From contig NZ_PYCN01000017.1 in assembly GCF_003062295.1 (NCBI RefSeq), forward strand, positions 1 to 64,000: 64,000 bases of DNA. The letters run 5' to 3'. This DNA comes from Bradyrhizobium algeriense (GTDB taxonomy: Bacteria > Pseudomonadota > Alphaproteobacteria > Rhizobiales > Xanthobacteraceae). Positions 48,639 through 56,392 of the stretch are shown here, piece by piece; position 1 is the first letter of the stretch, and every line of letters starts with the position of its first letter. The translations under genes and the position numbers were made by a program. Below the pieces are notes generated by a model that saw nothing but the letters and a program-made list of their open reading frames with translations, was not told the DNA's origin and did no database searches.

Positions 48639-48773
48639 TCAGCTTAGCATTACCGCCGCGATCATCCCGGCAAAGGTCAGCACGAGCCCGATCACGAGCA
48701 TCGGCACCAGGCCGCTGCCGGAATACGGATCGGCCTGCTCCTTGTTGGTCACGACATGCGCACGATAAGCCAT
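48639..48773 (-). CDS. 44-aa single-span membrane peptide
   Basis: A 44-aa peptide with a polar start (MAYRAHVVTNKEQADPYSGSG) and one membrane helix (LVPMLVIGLVLTFAGMIAAVML). ATG 48773 overlaps the stop of the globin gene by one base (TGATG), and AGGAG lies 8 bases upstream, so it is translated with the globin. It may anchor the globin or a redox complex at the membrane. No homology is known to me. Confidence 0.7.
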   Translation of the reverse strand: MAYRAHVVTNKEQADPYSGSGLVPMLVIGLVLTFAGMIAAVMLS

Positions 48774-49243
48774 CACACTGCTCCTGTTTGATTGCGCCGA
48801 AATCGTTCCCCGTTGCCGAGCATGACGCCGTGGGTGCCGGCGATGCCGAGTTCGAGGCTTGCCGCGATGCGTCGCGCCCGTTCCACGAAATGCACTTCCG
48901 CCTCAGGCGGGCAGATCTCGCGGGCGGTTTGCTCGAACAGTTCGAGCCAGCGGTCGAAATGCCCGGCGTCGACCGGCAGCGGCAGATGTTTGGCCATCGG
49001 GGTGCCGTGGTAGCGGCCTGTCATCAACGCGACCGATGACCAGAACGCGCACATCTGCGCCAGATGCGGCTCCCAATCCTTGATCCTGATATCGAAGATC
49101 GGCCCGAGCACCACGTCGGCCCGCACCTTGGCGTAGAAGCCGCGTACCAGGCGCTCGATCATCGCCTCGTCAATGCCTGTCCGTTCCATGATTTCGGCCG
49201 TCAACCGCTCCCGCCGCGCCGGCCCTGCCACGATCGCTTCCAT
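48773..49243 (-). CDS. Group III truncated haemoglobin
   Basis: A 156-aa truncated haemoglobin of group III. The proximal histidine is H95 in DAGHFDRWLELFEQTA, and the CD/E region is WSSVALMTGRYHGTPMAKHLPLP, both family marks. These proteins bind oxygen, NO or peroxides and are usually linked to respiration or NO detoxification. The gene is divergent from an NsrR-like regulator, with a 27-bp palindrome between. It overlaps the following 44-aa gene by one base. Confidence 0.9.
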   Translation of the reverse strand: MEAIVAGPARRERLTAEIMERTGIDEAMIERLVRGFYAKVRADVVLGPIFDIRIKDWEPHLAQMCAFWSSVALMTGRYHGTPMAKHLPLPVDAGHFDRWLELFEQTAREICPPEAEVHFVERARRIAASLELGIAGTHGVMLGNGERFRRNQTGAV

Positions 49244-49258
49244 TTTTGCGCCTGCCCT

Positions 49259-49285
49259 TAAATAGGTATTTCAAATACCTATTTA
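49259..49285. promoter_or_regulatory. 27-bp perfect palindrome, NsrR-type operator
   Basis: AAATAGGTATTT-N1-AAATACCTATTT with one further matching base at each side forms a perfect 13-1-13 inverted repeat. It resembles the NsrR site layout, two arms around a TTTNAAA core. It ends 16 bases before the globin start and 45 bases before the Rrf2 gene, so one site could control both promoters. Confidence 0.85.
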
Positions 49286-49330
49286 GACGGCTATAGATGA
49301 ATTGCAAGCAGATCTTTCAAGAGGGCTCCC

Positions 49331-49759
49331 ATGCGCCTGACGTCGTTCACGGATTTCGCGTTGCGCGCCTTGATGCGGCTGGCGGGCGAACCCGGCCGTT
49401 CCTTCGCCACCAACGAGATCGCGGCCGAGTTCGGCATTTCCCGCAACCATCTGGCCAAGGTGGTGCGCGACCTCGCCGATAGCGGCTTCATCTCGACCCA
49501 GCGCGGCGTTGGCGGCGGCTTCACGCTGGCCCGCCCCGCCCAGTCGATCACCATCGGCGAAGTGGTGCGCGCTCTGGAAGGGCCGCCGCTGGTCGAATGT
49601 TTTCGCGAGGACGGCGGCAATTGCGTGCTGAAGCCGCGCTGCCGGCTGAAGGCAAAACTCGCCGCCGCCCGCGAAGCTTTCATGCGCGAACTCGACGCTA
49701 CGACGCTGGCGGAATGTGCCTATCCGCCAAGCGCCAGGCGGAGCCCGGCACTTGCGTGA
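49331..49759 (+). CDS. NsrR-like Rrf2 regulator
   Basis: A 142-aa Rrf2-family winged-helix regulator. Recognition helix region FATNEIAAEFGISRNHLAKVVRDLADSGFIS, wing RGVGGGFTLARP, then three cysteines C90, C98 and C104 (ECFREDGGNCVLKPRCRL) in the iron-sulfur position used by NsrR to sense NO. The role as an NO- or Fe-S-sensing repressor of the globin is inferred from cysteines, operator and neighbour. The symbol nsrR is possible but not assigned. Confidence 0.85.
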   Translation: MRLTSFTDFALRALMRLAGEPGRSFATNEIAAEFGISRNHLAKVVRDLADSGFISTQRGVGGGFTLARPAQSITIGEVVRALEGPPLVECFREDGGNCVLKPRCRLKAKLAAAREAFMRELDATTLAECAYPPSARRSPALA

Positions 49760-49797
49760 GGGCTGCAAGAAACCATGACAAGGCTCAGGTGCAACTC

Positions 49798-50088
49798 ATG
49801 AAACCGATCGAGTTCGAAAATGGCGCAGTGCAGATCGACGCCGCCATCGTCGCCGAAGGCCTCGGCCTGGCGCCTTCCCTGCTGCAGGAAGCAATGCGCG
49901 CGGGCCGGATCACGAGCCTTGCGGAGCGCGGGGTCGATGCCGATTCCGGCCGGCATCGCCTGACCTTCTTCTCCGAACACCGGCGGTTTCGCGTCGTGAT
50001 CGACGAAACCGGCGCGATCATTCAACGCTCGGCGGTCGACTTCGGCGATTCGCTGCTGCCGAAGTCGGTGCACAAGGCTGGCGGATGA
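49798..50088 (+). CDS. DUF6522-type protein
   Basis: A 96-aa protein of the DUF6522 type: IEFENGAVQIDAAIVAEGLGLAPSLLQEAMRAG, SLAERGVDADSGRHRLTFF, and RRFRVVIDETGAIIQRSAVDFGD. The fold and function are unknown to me. It is 38 bases downstream of the NsrR-like gene in the same direction and probably co-transcribed, which ties it to the NO/respiration module. The ribosome binding site before ATG 49798 is weak. The convergent SET-domain gene ends 4 bases away. Confidence 0.75.
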   Translation: MKPIEFENGAVQIDAAIVAEGLGLAPSLLQEAMRAGRITSLAERGVDADSGRHRLTFFSEHRRFRVVIDETGAIIQRSAVDFGDSLLPKSVHKAGG

Positions 50089-50092
50089 GACG

Positions 50093-50857
50093 TCAAATGG
50101 CGGTGGGCTGAGCCTCAACGGAGATGGCAGCGGGCTGAACCTCGAGGACCGGCGCGGGCGCGGAAACTGGCGGCTTGCTGGCGCTCGATTTTTTGCCGGC
50201 AACCCTGACGCGGCTGTTGCCGTTCAGACGTTTGGCGTTGAGCGACCTGCCGTTGAGAGACTTCCCGTTAAGCGAATGGCCGTTCAGCTTCAGCGTCTTC
50301 TTCGCCTTCCGCTCAGCCTTATCCTTCAGCTTCGCTTTAGCCTTCTGCTGTTCCTTGGCCAGCTTTTCAGCCTTCTTCAGCGCTTTCCGCTCGGCCTTGG
50401 CCTTGAGGCGGGCCTTCTCCGCCCGCGCCTCGGCGCGCTGCTTCTTGCGCTTCTTCTCGCAGGCCGCACATTTGCAGCCGATCGGCTTCAGATAGGCTTT
50501 GAAATAATCGGTGCCGTAATCGTAGTTGATCTCCTCGCCCGGCTCGATGTTCTTGATGGCGCGGATGAAGACCTTGCGCTTGCGTGGGCGAACGTCGGAT
50601 TCCGCGTTCGGCTTGCAGGCGTGGTTGATGTAGCGGGCAATGTTCTTGCGCACCGAGCCGTCGATGGTCCAGCGGTTGTTCAACTCGAACAGGTACTTGT
50701 TCTCGATCGCGTCGTCTTTTTTCTTCTTCGAATCCAGAAGCGGCCCAAAATAGCGGATGATTTTGGTGCCCTTCTTGATCGGCTTGGTGGCGAAGAGTCC
50801 AAGTCCGGTGCGGGAGCGACCGACGCGATAGGGCTTATTCGATGGTATGGAAGGCAT
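50093..50857 (-). CDS. SET-domain protein with Lys-rich tail
   Basis: A 254-aa bacterial SET-domain protein, a predicted lysine methyltransferase that uses S-adenosylmethionine. SET marks: RSRTGLGLFATKPIKKGTKIIRY near the start, NHACKPN at 78-84 (cofactor loop), GEEINYDYG at 107-115 (catalytic tyrosine), and a post-SET CKCAAC (C128, C130, C133) for zinc. The C-terminal 110 residues are first Lys/Ala/Glu-rich (about 135-192), then a repeat of SLNGx units (about 193-216), then Pro/Ala-rich. The tail resembles histone H1-like chromatin proteins. It stands alone. Confidence 0.87.
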   Translation of the reverse strand: MPSIPSNKPYRVGRSRTGLGLFATKPIKKGTKIIRYFGPLLDSKKKKDDAIENKYLFELNNRWTIDGSVRKNIARYINHACKPNAESDVRPRKRKVFIRAIKNIEPGEEINYDYGTDYFKAYLKPIGCKCAACEKKRKKQRAEARAEKARLKAKAERKALKKAEKLAKEQQKAKAKLKDKAERKAKKTLKLNGHSLNGKSLNGRSLNAKRLNGNSRVRVAGKKSSASKPPVSAPAPVLEVQPAAISVEAQPTAI

Positions 50858-50995
50858 GAGGACTGAATGACTGCGCGCTTGGGAAACGACGAATTGCGAG
50901 CCGCCCTTCTAGGACGATTCCGCGGCAAAGTCAGGTGTTTCGTACCTTTGCCATGAACCTTCCCCAGATTGCACACGTCTGATGCTGGAGGTTCC

Positions 50996-51628
50996 ATGCG
51001 AGAAGTGCAGATGAAACGCTTTCCCCATCGGCCGCTCACTGTGTCGGCCGCCGCGACCCTGTTCGCGGCTGCATTCGGCCTGATTTCACCGGCCAACGCC
51101 CAAACATTCAGCAGCAGCTACACATCGACGGCGCCGAAGGACTGCCGCACTATCGGCGAGCCCGAGAACGGCAGCACGACGCAGGTGTGCCCCGGCAAAT
51201 CGGGGCTGGTGGTAGTGATCAGCGAGGACGACCTGCGCCAAACTGTCTCGGTCGGAGCCGACCGCGCTGCCGCCAGCAAGGAGCCGGCCGCGGAGGCCTG
51301 GTTTGCCCCCTTTAATTCCACCGCCAATACCGTCGAATGGCGGGCGGTGGACGGCAAGCCGTTCGCGATCATTCAGCGCTGGCTGATCGCCGACAACGAC
51401 GCCCCGGACAGGACCGGAAGCCCGACCTCGAAACCGATGCTCGCCGTGACGCGGTTGCCGCCAGGGCCGGTCTGCCATGTCGCCTATATCGACGGCCAGG
51501 CCAGCCGCAATGCCAACGAGCTCGCGCGCCAGGCGGCGGACGAATTTGCGCGTGATTTCAAGTGCGGCAAGGACGAAGTGAAGGTAATCGGTGAAAAAGG
51601 CGCCGCCGTCAGCCTTGCAAAGCGCTGA
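50996..51628 (+). CDS. Exported protein of unknown function
   Basis: A 210-aa protein with a signal peptide (about 6-36, PHRPLTVSAAATLFAAAFGLISPANA) and a mature beta-rich domain: KDCRTIGEPENGSTTQVCPGKSGLVVVISEDD, EWRAVDGKPFAIIQRWLIADN, MLAVTRLPPGPVCHVAYIDGQASRNANELAR. Four cysteines suggest two disulfides. GGAGG 4 bases before ATG 50996 sets the start; 51011 is an alternative. I do not recognise the family. Confidence 0.7.
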   Translation: MREVQMKRFPHRPLTVSAAATLFAAAFGLISPANAQTFSSSYTSTAPKDCRTIGEPENGSTTQVCPGKSGLVVVISEDDLRQTVSVGADRAAASKEPAAEAWFAPFNSTANTVEWRAVDGKPFAIIQRWLIADNDAPDRTGSPTSKPMLAVTRLPPGPVCHVAYIDGQASRNANELARQAADEFARDFKCGKDEVKVIGEKGAAVSLAKR

Positions 51629-51738
51629 CGCAGCCCACGGCCGGCGTGTTTTCGCCGCATTAACGTCAAAGCTACAGCCTTGAGTGCTTGATATATTCTC
51701 ACGTCACGGGTTTTAACGGCGGCCACACCGGAGCGACG

Positions 51739-52077
51739 ATGCTAACGAGAATCATGGTTCTGCTGGTTGCAGGCTCCGCCCTCACCGGCTGCTGCGCCTC
51801 CGGCACCGGCTGCTCGACGACACAGACCGCAGGCGCGCCGATCGCCTGGGACGGGTTGGGCGAACCACCGACGGCAAATGACGCGCCGGGCGAGCCAAAA
51901 CGGCCGGCAAAGCGAAGAACGGCCCGCAATCAGGAGATCATTCTCGGCCCGCTGAACGATGCCCCGGCCCAATCGAACGCCAAAGCGCGGTATGACGAGT
52001 GGACACGGCAGCCCAACGAAGACGCGGAGGCCGACGCAAGGCTCGCGCGCCAAACCAAGATTTGCAGGGGTTGCTGA
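51739..52077 (+). CDS. Small lipoprotein, 112 aa
   Basis: A lipoprotein with signal MLTRIMVLLVAGSALTGC (lipobox LTGC, C18) and a polar, Pro/Ala/Arg-rich mature chain, probably disordered, that ends in three more cysteine-containing segments (ASGTGCS and KICRGC). The function is unknown. ATG 51739 has GGAG upstream; a longer start at 51688 would spoil the signal peptide. Confidence 0.7.
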   Translation: MLTRIMVLLVAGSALTGCCASGTGCSTTQTAGAPIAWDGLGEPPTANDAPGEPKRPAKRRTARNQEIILGPLNDAPAQSNAKARYDEWTRQPNEDAEADARLARQTKICRGC

Positions 52078-52151
52078 GCGGCACGCCATCCACACCGTTG
52101 GCCGCGCAGGGTCCATTCCGGCGCCAGCGAACTCGCCCCCAAACCGCTGTC

Positions 52152-52886
52152 CTATAGCGCCGGCGGCCGTGCGACGGTCGAGACCAGCATCGCATGTAGC
52201 AGCTGGTCGACGCCGGTGCCTTCCGGCAGCCGGTGCAAAATATCCTTCAGCCGTCCATCGAGCAGCAGCGTGGTGAAGCCGTGCACCAAAGACCACGCGC
52301 GCGCGATGGCCGCAGCCTGGTCAAGCGACAATGCTTCCAGCGCCGCGCCGGTGAGCTTCTCATCACGGCCGAGGCCAGCCGCGGTTGCCAGTCCTTCGAA
52401 GGAGGCAGTGGCCGCCTCGTGCAGCGACGGCCGCGTCATGTCGAGCCGCTCGGTTCGGAACATTAGCCCGTACATGCCGGGACGCGCCTGCGCATAGGCG
52501 ACATAGGCCTTGGCGCGCGCCATCGCCTTCATCAGGGGGTGCGTTTCAGTCTGGCCCGCGGCCGTCATGGCCTCGTTGAAGCGCCGGAAGCCGATGGCGG
52601 CGAGTTCGCTCAGGAGCCCGGTGAGATCGCCGAAATGATGAGTCGGCGCGGCGTGCGACACGCCGGCCTCGCGCGCCACCGCGCGCAGCGTCAGGCCCGC
52701 CAGCCCATCGCGTTCCAGCACCCGCTCGGCGGCGGCGAGCAAGGCGTCGTGCAGATCGCCATGATGATAAGGGGCCTCGCCGGCTGGACGGCGACGCCGG
52801 CTGGCCGGCCTTTCGGTCACGGCTCTTGCCGGCTTGCGCTTCGCGGAGGGACGGCTGGTTCTGGCTTCTCTCGAGATTCTTGTCAT
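52152..52886 (-). CDS. TetR-family repressor
   Basis: A 244-aa TetR regulator. An Arg/Lys-rich N-terminus of about 40 residues precedes the helix-turn-helix (ALLAAAERVLERDGLAGLTLRAVAREAGVSHAAPTHHFGDLTGLLSELA). The ligand-binding half has YAQARPGMYGLMFRTERLD and ends near VSTVARPPAL. It matches the WHG (TetR_C_33-like) group that often controls lipid or stress genes. AAGGAT upstream of ATG 52886 fixes the start. Operator-like palindromes lie 20 and 74 bases upstream, in the promoter of the divergent carotenoid oxygenase gene. Confidence 0.88.
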   Translation of the reverse strand: MTRISREARTSRPSAKRKPARAVTERPASRRRRPAGEAPYHHGDLHDALLAAAERVLERDGLAGLTLRAVAREAGVSHAAPTHHFGDLTGLLSELAAIGFRRFNEAMTAAGQTETHPLMKAMARAKAYVAYAQARPGMYGLMFRTERLDMTRPSLHEAATASFEGLATAAGLGRDEKLTGAALEALSLDQAAAIARAWSLVHGFTTLLLDGRLKDILHRLPEGTGVDQLLHAMLVSTVARPPAL

Positions 52887-52905
52887 ACGAATCCTTATAG
52901 CTGCA

Positions 52906-52978
52906 ATTTTTACACTGTAAAGATTTTGCTTGACGGTCGATGGCAACGCGCTTACTGACATCTTTACGATGTAAAGAT
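52906..52978 (+). promoter_or_regulatory. TetR operator pair with promoter (copy 1)
   Basis: Two palindromes: ATTTTTAC-ACT-GTAAAGAT at 52906-52924 (one mismatch) and ATCTTTAC-GAT-GTAAAGAT at 52960-52978 (perfect), 54 bases apart. Between them lies TTGACG (52930-52935), 17 bases, then TACTGA (52953-52958), a good sigma-70-type promoter for the carotenoid oxygenase. The layout recurs at 54992-55063. Confidence 0.8.
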
Positions 52979-52998
52979 ATATCCGGAGGAAACGTAAG

Positions 52999-54405
52999 AT
53001 GCTCGACCAAGTGGCGACGACCAATACGGCGCGGGACAATCCGGCGCCGATCCCGATGGAATGCGACGCGCCGCATCTCAAGGTGACCGGCGAATTGCCG
53101 CGCGAGCTCAACGGCACGCTCTATCGCAATGGCCCCAACCCGCAGTTCGAGGCGCCGGGCGCACACTGGTTTTTCGGCGACGGCATGCTGCACGCCTTCC
53201 ACTTGGAGAACGGCCGCGCCAGCTACCGCAACCGCTGGGTCCGCACCCCGAAATGGCTGGCCGAGCACGACGCCGGCCGCGCGCTGTTCGGCGGCTTCGG
53301 CCGCAAGCTGCCGGGTGCGCCGGCCGGGACCACCGACGACGGCGGCGTCGCCAACACCAACATCATCTTCCATGGCGGTAAGCTGCTGGCGCTGGAAGAA
53401 GGCCATCTGCCGACCGAGATCGAGCCCGACACCCTTAATCGCGTCGGCTATTGCGACTACAAGGGTGCCATCAAAGGCCCCTTCACCGCGCATCCCAAGA
53501 TCGATCCCGTGACCGGCGAGATGGTGTTCTTCGGCTATAACGCCGCAGGCCTCCTTACCCCTGCCCTCTCCTTCGGATCCGTCAACGCCTCCGGCGTGGT
53601 GACGCGGTACGATCGCTTCGATGCGCCCTATGCCAGCATGGTGCACGACTTCATCGTCACCGAAAACCATCTGCTGTTTCCGATCCTGCCCATTACCGGC
53701 AGCATGGAGCGCGCGATGCGCGGCAAGGCGCCTTATGCCTGGGAGCCCGAGAAAGGCGGCTACGTCGGCGTCATGAAGCGCAACGGTTCCGCCAAGGACC
53801 TCGTCTGGTTTCGCGCCGAGAGCTGCTACGTCTTCCACGTCATGAATGCGTGGGAAGAAGGCAACCGTATCATTGCCGACGTGATGCAGTTCGAGGAAGC
53901 GCCACTCTTCAACCATCCTGATGGTTCGAAGACTGACCCGCAGAAATCACGCGCGCGGTACTGTCGCTGGACGTTCGACCTCGCCGGCAATACCGACCGC
54001 TTCACGCAAACCTATCTCGACGATCTGACCGGCGAATTCCCGCGCATCGACGACCGCCGCGCGGGACAGGCGAACAGCCATGGCTGGTACGCCTGCGCCA
54101 ACCCTGATTTGCCGATGTTCGGCGCGCTGTCCGGCATCGTCCAGGTCGACGGCAAGGGCAAGCGGCTCGGCCATTATCTGCTGCCGGCCGGCGACACCAT
54201 TTCCGAGCCGGTGTTTGTCGAACGCGGGCCTGATGCCGCCGAGGGCGATGGCTGGCTGCTCGCCGCCGTCTGGCGCGCGCAGGAGAATCGCAGCGATCTT
54301 GCGGTGTTCAACGCCCAGGACGTCGAATCAGGCCCCGTGGCGCTGGTGCATCTCGGCCATCGCGTGCCCGACGGCTTTCACGGCAATTGGGTCGGCGCGG
54401 CGTAG
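52999..54405 (+). CDS. Carotenoid oxygenase family protein
   Basis: A 468-aa Fe(II)-dependent carotenoid cleavage oxygenase-like protein (apocarotenoid or stilbene oxygenase group). The four iron-binding histidines are likely H165 (GPFTAHPK), H216 (MVHDF), H280 (YVFHVMNAW) and H461 (DGFHGNW). It begins with the family segment ELNGTLYRNGPNPQFEAPGAHWFFGDGMLHAF. The substrate could be a carotenoid, an apocarotenoid or a lignin-like stilbene; not decidable here. GGAGGAAACG before ATG 52999 fixes the start. It is under the first TetR-type promoter. Confidence 0.93.
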   Translation: MLDQVATTNTARDNPAPIPMECDAPHLKVTGELPRELNGTLYRNGPNPQFEAPGAHWFFGDGMLHAFHLENGRASYRNRWVRTPKWLAEHDAGRALFGGFGRKLPGAPAGTTDDGGVANTNIIFHGGKLLALEEGHLPTEIEPDTLNRVGYCDYKGAIKGPFTAHPKIDPVTGEMVFFGYNAAGLLTPALSFGSVNASGVVTRYDRFDAPYASMVHDFIVTENHLLFPILPITGSMERAMRGKAPYAWEPEKGGYVGVMKRNGSAKDLVWFRAESCYVFHVMNAWEEGNRIIADVMQFEEAPLFNHPDGSKTDPQKSRARYCRWTFDLAGNTDRFTQTYLDDLTGEFPRIDDRRAGQANSHGWYACANPDLPMFGALSGIVQVDGKGKRLGHYLLPAGDTISEPVFVERGPDAAEGDGWLLAAVWRAQENRSDLAVFNAQDVESGPVALVHLGHRVPDGFHGNWVGAA

Positions 54406-54418
54406 GCGTTCAACCGCC

Positions 54419-54512
54419 GTCATTCCGGGGCATCGCGCAGCGATGAACCCGGAATCCAGAGGTTGTGATCTCGAGATTCCGGGTCCGATGCTGCGCATCG
54501 CCCCGGAATGAC
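54419..54512. repeat. Dispersed inverted repeat
   Basis: GTCATTCCGGGGCATCGCGC at the left pairs with the complementary GCGCATCGCCCCGGAATGAC at the right with few mismatches; inner parts also pair (ACCCGGAATC and GATTCCGGGT). It separates the oxygenase stop from the MAPEG gene and may end or attenuate the transcript. Confidence 0.85.
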
Positions 54513-54544
54513 AGCATCAATAGACGGCCCCCGAGGAGACACAC

Positions 54545-54943
54545 ATGCATCTGCCCTCGATCACGTCAGCCTATCTCGCCGTACTCGCCCTCCTCTATGC
54601 CATCCTCGCTGTTCAGGTCGGACGGCTGCGCATGAGAGACCGGGCGGCGTTCGGCGACAATGGAAGCCTCGCGCTACGCAGCGCGATCCGCGCGCATGCC
54701 AACTTCATCGAGTACGTGCCGATCATTACGCTGATGGTCGCGATGCTGGAAATGTCCGGCTTGGCAGCGATGTGGGTCCATCTGTTGATGGGCACGCTGC
54801 TGTTGTCGCGGCTCTTGCATCCGCTCGGCATGTACGCCGCGCCCAATACGCTGCAATTCCGCGTCGGCCGGATGGGCGGCATCACCATCACGCTGCTTTT
54901 ACTGCTGGTCTGCGCTCTGACGATCCTGATGCGCGTCGTATAG
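54545..54943 (+). CDS. MAPEG family membrane protein
   Basis: A 132-aa membrane protein of the MAPEG family (microsomal glutathione transferase and related), with four hydrophobic helices: SAYLAVLALLYAILAVQVG, then NFIEYVPIITLMVAMLEMSG after the family motif LRSAIRAHANFIEY, then VHLLMGTLLLSRLLHPLGMY, and GITITLLLLLVCALTIL. These enzymes conjugate or isomerise lipophilic substrates with glutathione. CGAGGAGACACAC before the ATG is a good ribosome binding site. It probably belongs to the oxygenase transcript. Confidence 0.9.
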   Translation: MHLPSITSAYLAVLALLYAILAVQVGRLRMRDRAAFGDNGSLALRSAIRAHANFIEYVPIITLMVAMLEMSGLAAMWVHLLMGTLLLSRLLHPLGMYAAPNTLQFRVGRMGGITITLLLLLVCALTILMRVV

Positions 54944-54991
54944 GGCCACAAGCCATTGCAAATACGTTGATTTTCTCACTTCGCGATTTTT

Positions 54992-55063
54992 ATTTTTACA
55001 CTGTAAAGATTTTTCTTGACGACTCCCTGCCTCCCCCATAGTTTATCTTTACGTTGTAAAGAT
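54992..55063 (+). promoter_or_regulatory. TetR operator pair with promoter (copy 2)
   Basis: ATTTTTAC-ACT-GTAAAGAT at 54992-55010 and ATCTTTAC-GTT-GTAAAGAT at 55045-55063, 53 bases apart. Between them TTGACG (55016-55021), a 17-base spacer and TAGTTT (55039-55044). The first palindrome is identical to the one in copy 1 (52906-52924). The next gene starts at 55081. Confidence 0.8.
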
Positions 55064-55080
55064 TAGCCCGAGAGGCTGCC

Positions 55081-55659
55081 ATGACCATCTTCCTGATCCT
55101 CGCCCCATTCGGTTCGTTCGCCCTGCTGATGCTGGTGACCTCCGCCGAGATCAGCCTGTTCGTATCGGCCGGGATTTGCCTCGCCGTCATCGGCATAGAC
55201 GTCTACCGCGGCCGTTCGATCAAGATGCTCGGCGCGGGCTGCGTCGTCGTGTTCGCCGCACTCGGCGCATACGTTGCGCTGGTAGATCCGAACCTGAGTC
55301 ATTCGGCTGTCAAGCTGACAGTTGATATCGGCGTGCTCGCAATATCGCTGGCGTCGCTCGTCATCCGCAAACCGTTCGTGCTGCAATATGCGCTCGAGGA
55401 GGTCGATGCCGAGACGGCGAAGCTGCCCGGTTTCAAGAAGGCGATCTATATCATCACCTGGGCGTGGACCGGCGCCTTTGTCCTGATGATCGCGGGTAAC
55501 GTGCTGATGATCTACGTGCCGGGCGTGCCGCTCTGGTCCGGGCTCGTGATCGCCTTCGCCGCCCGCAACAGCGCCGCCTATTTCACGACATGGTATCCAC
55601 AATATCGCAAGACAAAGTATGGTTCCGCGCCGGCCAACGCCCTGCCCGGCACCCACTAA
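55081..55659 (+). CDS. Membrane protein, 192 aa
   Basis: A 192-aa protein with five or six hydrophobic segments (FLILAPFGSFALLMLVTSA, LFVSAGICLAVIGIDVY, MLGAGCVVVFAALGAYVAL, IGVLAISLASLVIRKPFVLQYA, IITWAWTGAFVLMIAGNVLMIYV and SGLVIAFAARNSAAYF). The segment KPFVLQYALEEVDAETAKLPGFKKAIYIITWAW resembles the septation-type or intramembrane family of the next gene's partners, but I do not assign it. GAGAGG before ATG 55081 supports the start. It is the first gene under the second TetR-type promoter. Confidence 0.75.
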   Translation: MTIFLILAPFGSFALLMLVTSAEISLFVSAGICLAVIGIDVYRGRSIKMLGAGCVVVFAALGAYVALVDPNLSHSAVKLTVDIGVLAISLASLVIRKPFVLQYALEEVDAETAKLPGFKKAIYIITWAWTGAFVLMIAGNVLMIYVPGVPLWSGLVIAFAARNSAAYFTTWYPQYRKTKYGSAPANALPGTH

Positions 55660-55704
55660 GTACCCCTTTCGATCCGCAACAATCCTCCAGCAGAAAGCAA
55701 GCCG

Positions 55705-56262
55705 ATGAAGGACGTATTCGCCAGACTGGGCGCCGATTTTTTCTCCACCATCCTGTTCATCGCGATCTACCTCGCCACCGACAACGTGCTGCTGGCGACC
55801 GGTATGGCGATCGCAGGCGCCATCGCGCAAGTGATCTACTCGCGCGTCAAGGGCAGCGAACTCGGCTACATGACCTGGGCGAGCCTCGCGCTCGTCATCG
55901 TGCTCGGCAGCGCGACGCTTTTGACCCACGACCCGCGCTTCGTGCTGGCGAAGCCCGCGATCGGGCATTTTGCGATCGGCGTCATCATGCTCAAGCGCGG
56001 CTGGATGCTGCGCTATATGCCGCCGATCGTGGCACAGACCATTCCCGAATATGTCACCTTCGCGGGCTATGCTTGGGCCGCACTGTGCTTCGTGCTCGCC
56101 GCCGGCACCATCGGCGTCGCCATGACCGGCGACATGAAGCTGTGGACGTTCTACGTGACCGTCGTACTGGTCGGCGCCAAGATTGCCGCCTTCGCAATTC
56201 AATACATCGCGTTTCGTGTCTTGGTCGGCAGCCGGCTTCGCGCTGCCGCCCAGCGCGCCTGA
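55705..56262 (+). CDS. YciB/IspZ-like membrane protein
   Basis: A 185-aa protein with five hydrophobic segments, in the pattern of YciB (intracellular septation protein A): FFSTILFIAIYLATDNVLLATGMAIAGAIAQVIYSR, WASLALVIVLGSATLLTHDPRFVLAKPAIGHFAIG, MLKRGWMLRYMPP and TFYVTVVLVGAKIAAFAIQYIAF. YciB in E. coli affects envelope synthesis and septation. It lies 45 bases after the preceding gene, same operon. The homology is moderate by eye. Confidence 0.7.
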   Translation: MKDVFARLGADFFSTILFIAIYLATDNVLLATGMAIAGAIAQVIYSRVKGSELGYMTWASLALVIVLGSATLLTHDPRFVLAKPAIGHFAIGVIMLKRGWMLRYMPPIVAQTIPEYVTFAGYAWAALCFVLAAGTIGVAMTGDMKLWTFYVTVVLVGAKIAAFAIQYIAFRVLVGSRLRAAAQRA

Positions 56263-56392
56263 AGAAATACGCGTCAAAAGGACGCTTGAGACGGTTGGGC
56301 TTGTATGGCGAGATAGGCTATACCGCCGGTCGAGTTGGCGGGATCTTGCAAACCATTCCGGTTTGCCGGGAAGAAATGTCGGGGAGACAAAG

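Noticed and set aside
52078..52140. A tRNA-like stretch after the small lipoprotein gene
   Set aside because: GGTCCATTCC resembles a T-loop, but no acceptor stem, anticodon stem or D-loop can be folded around it.
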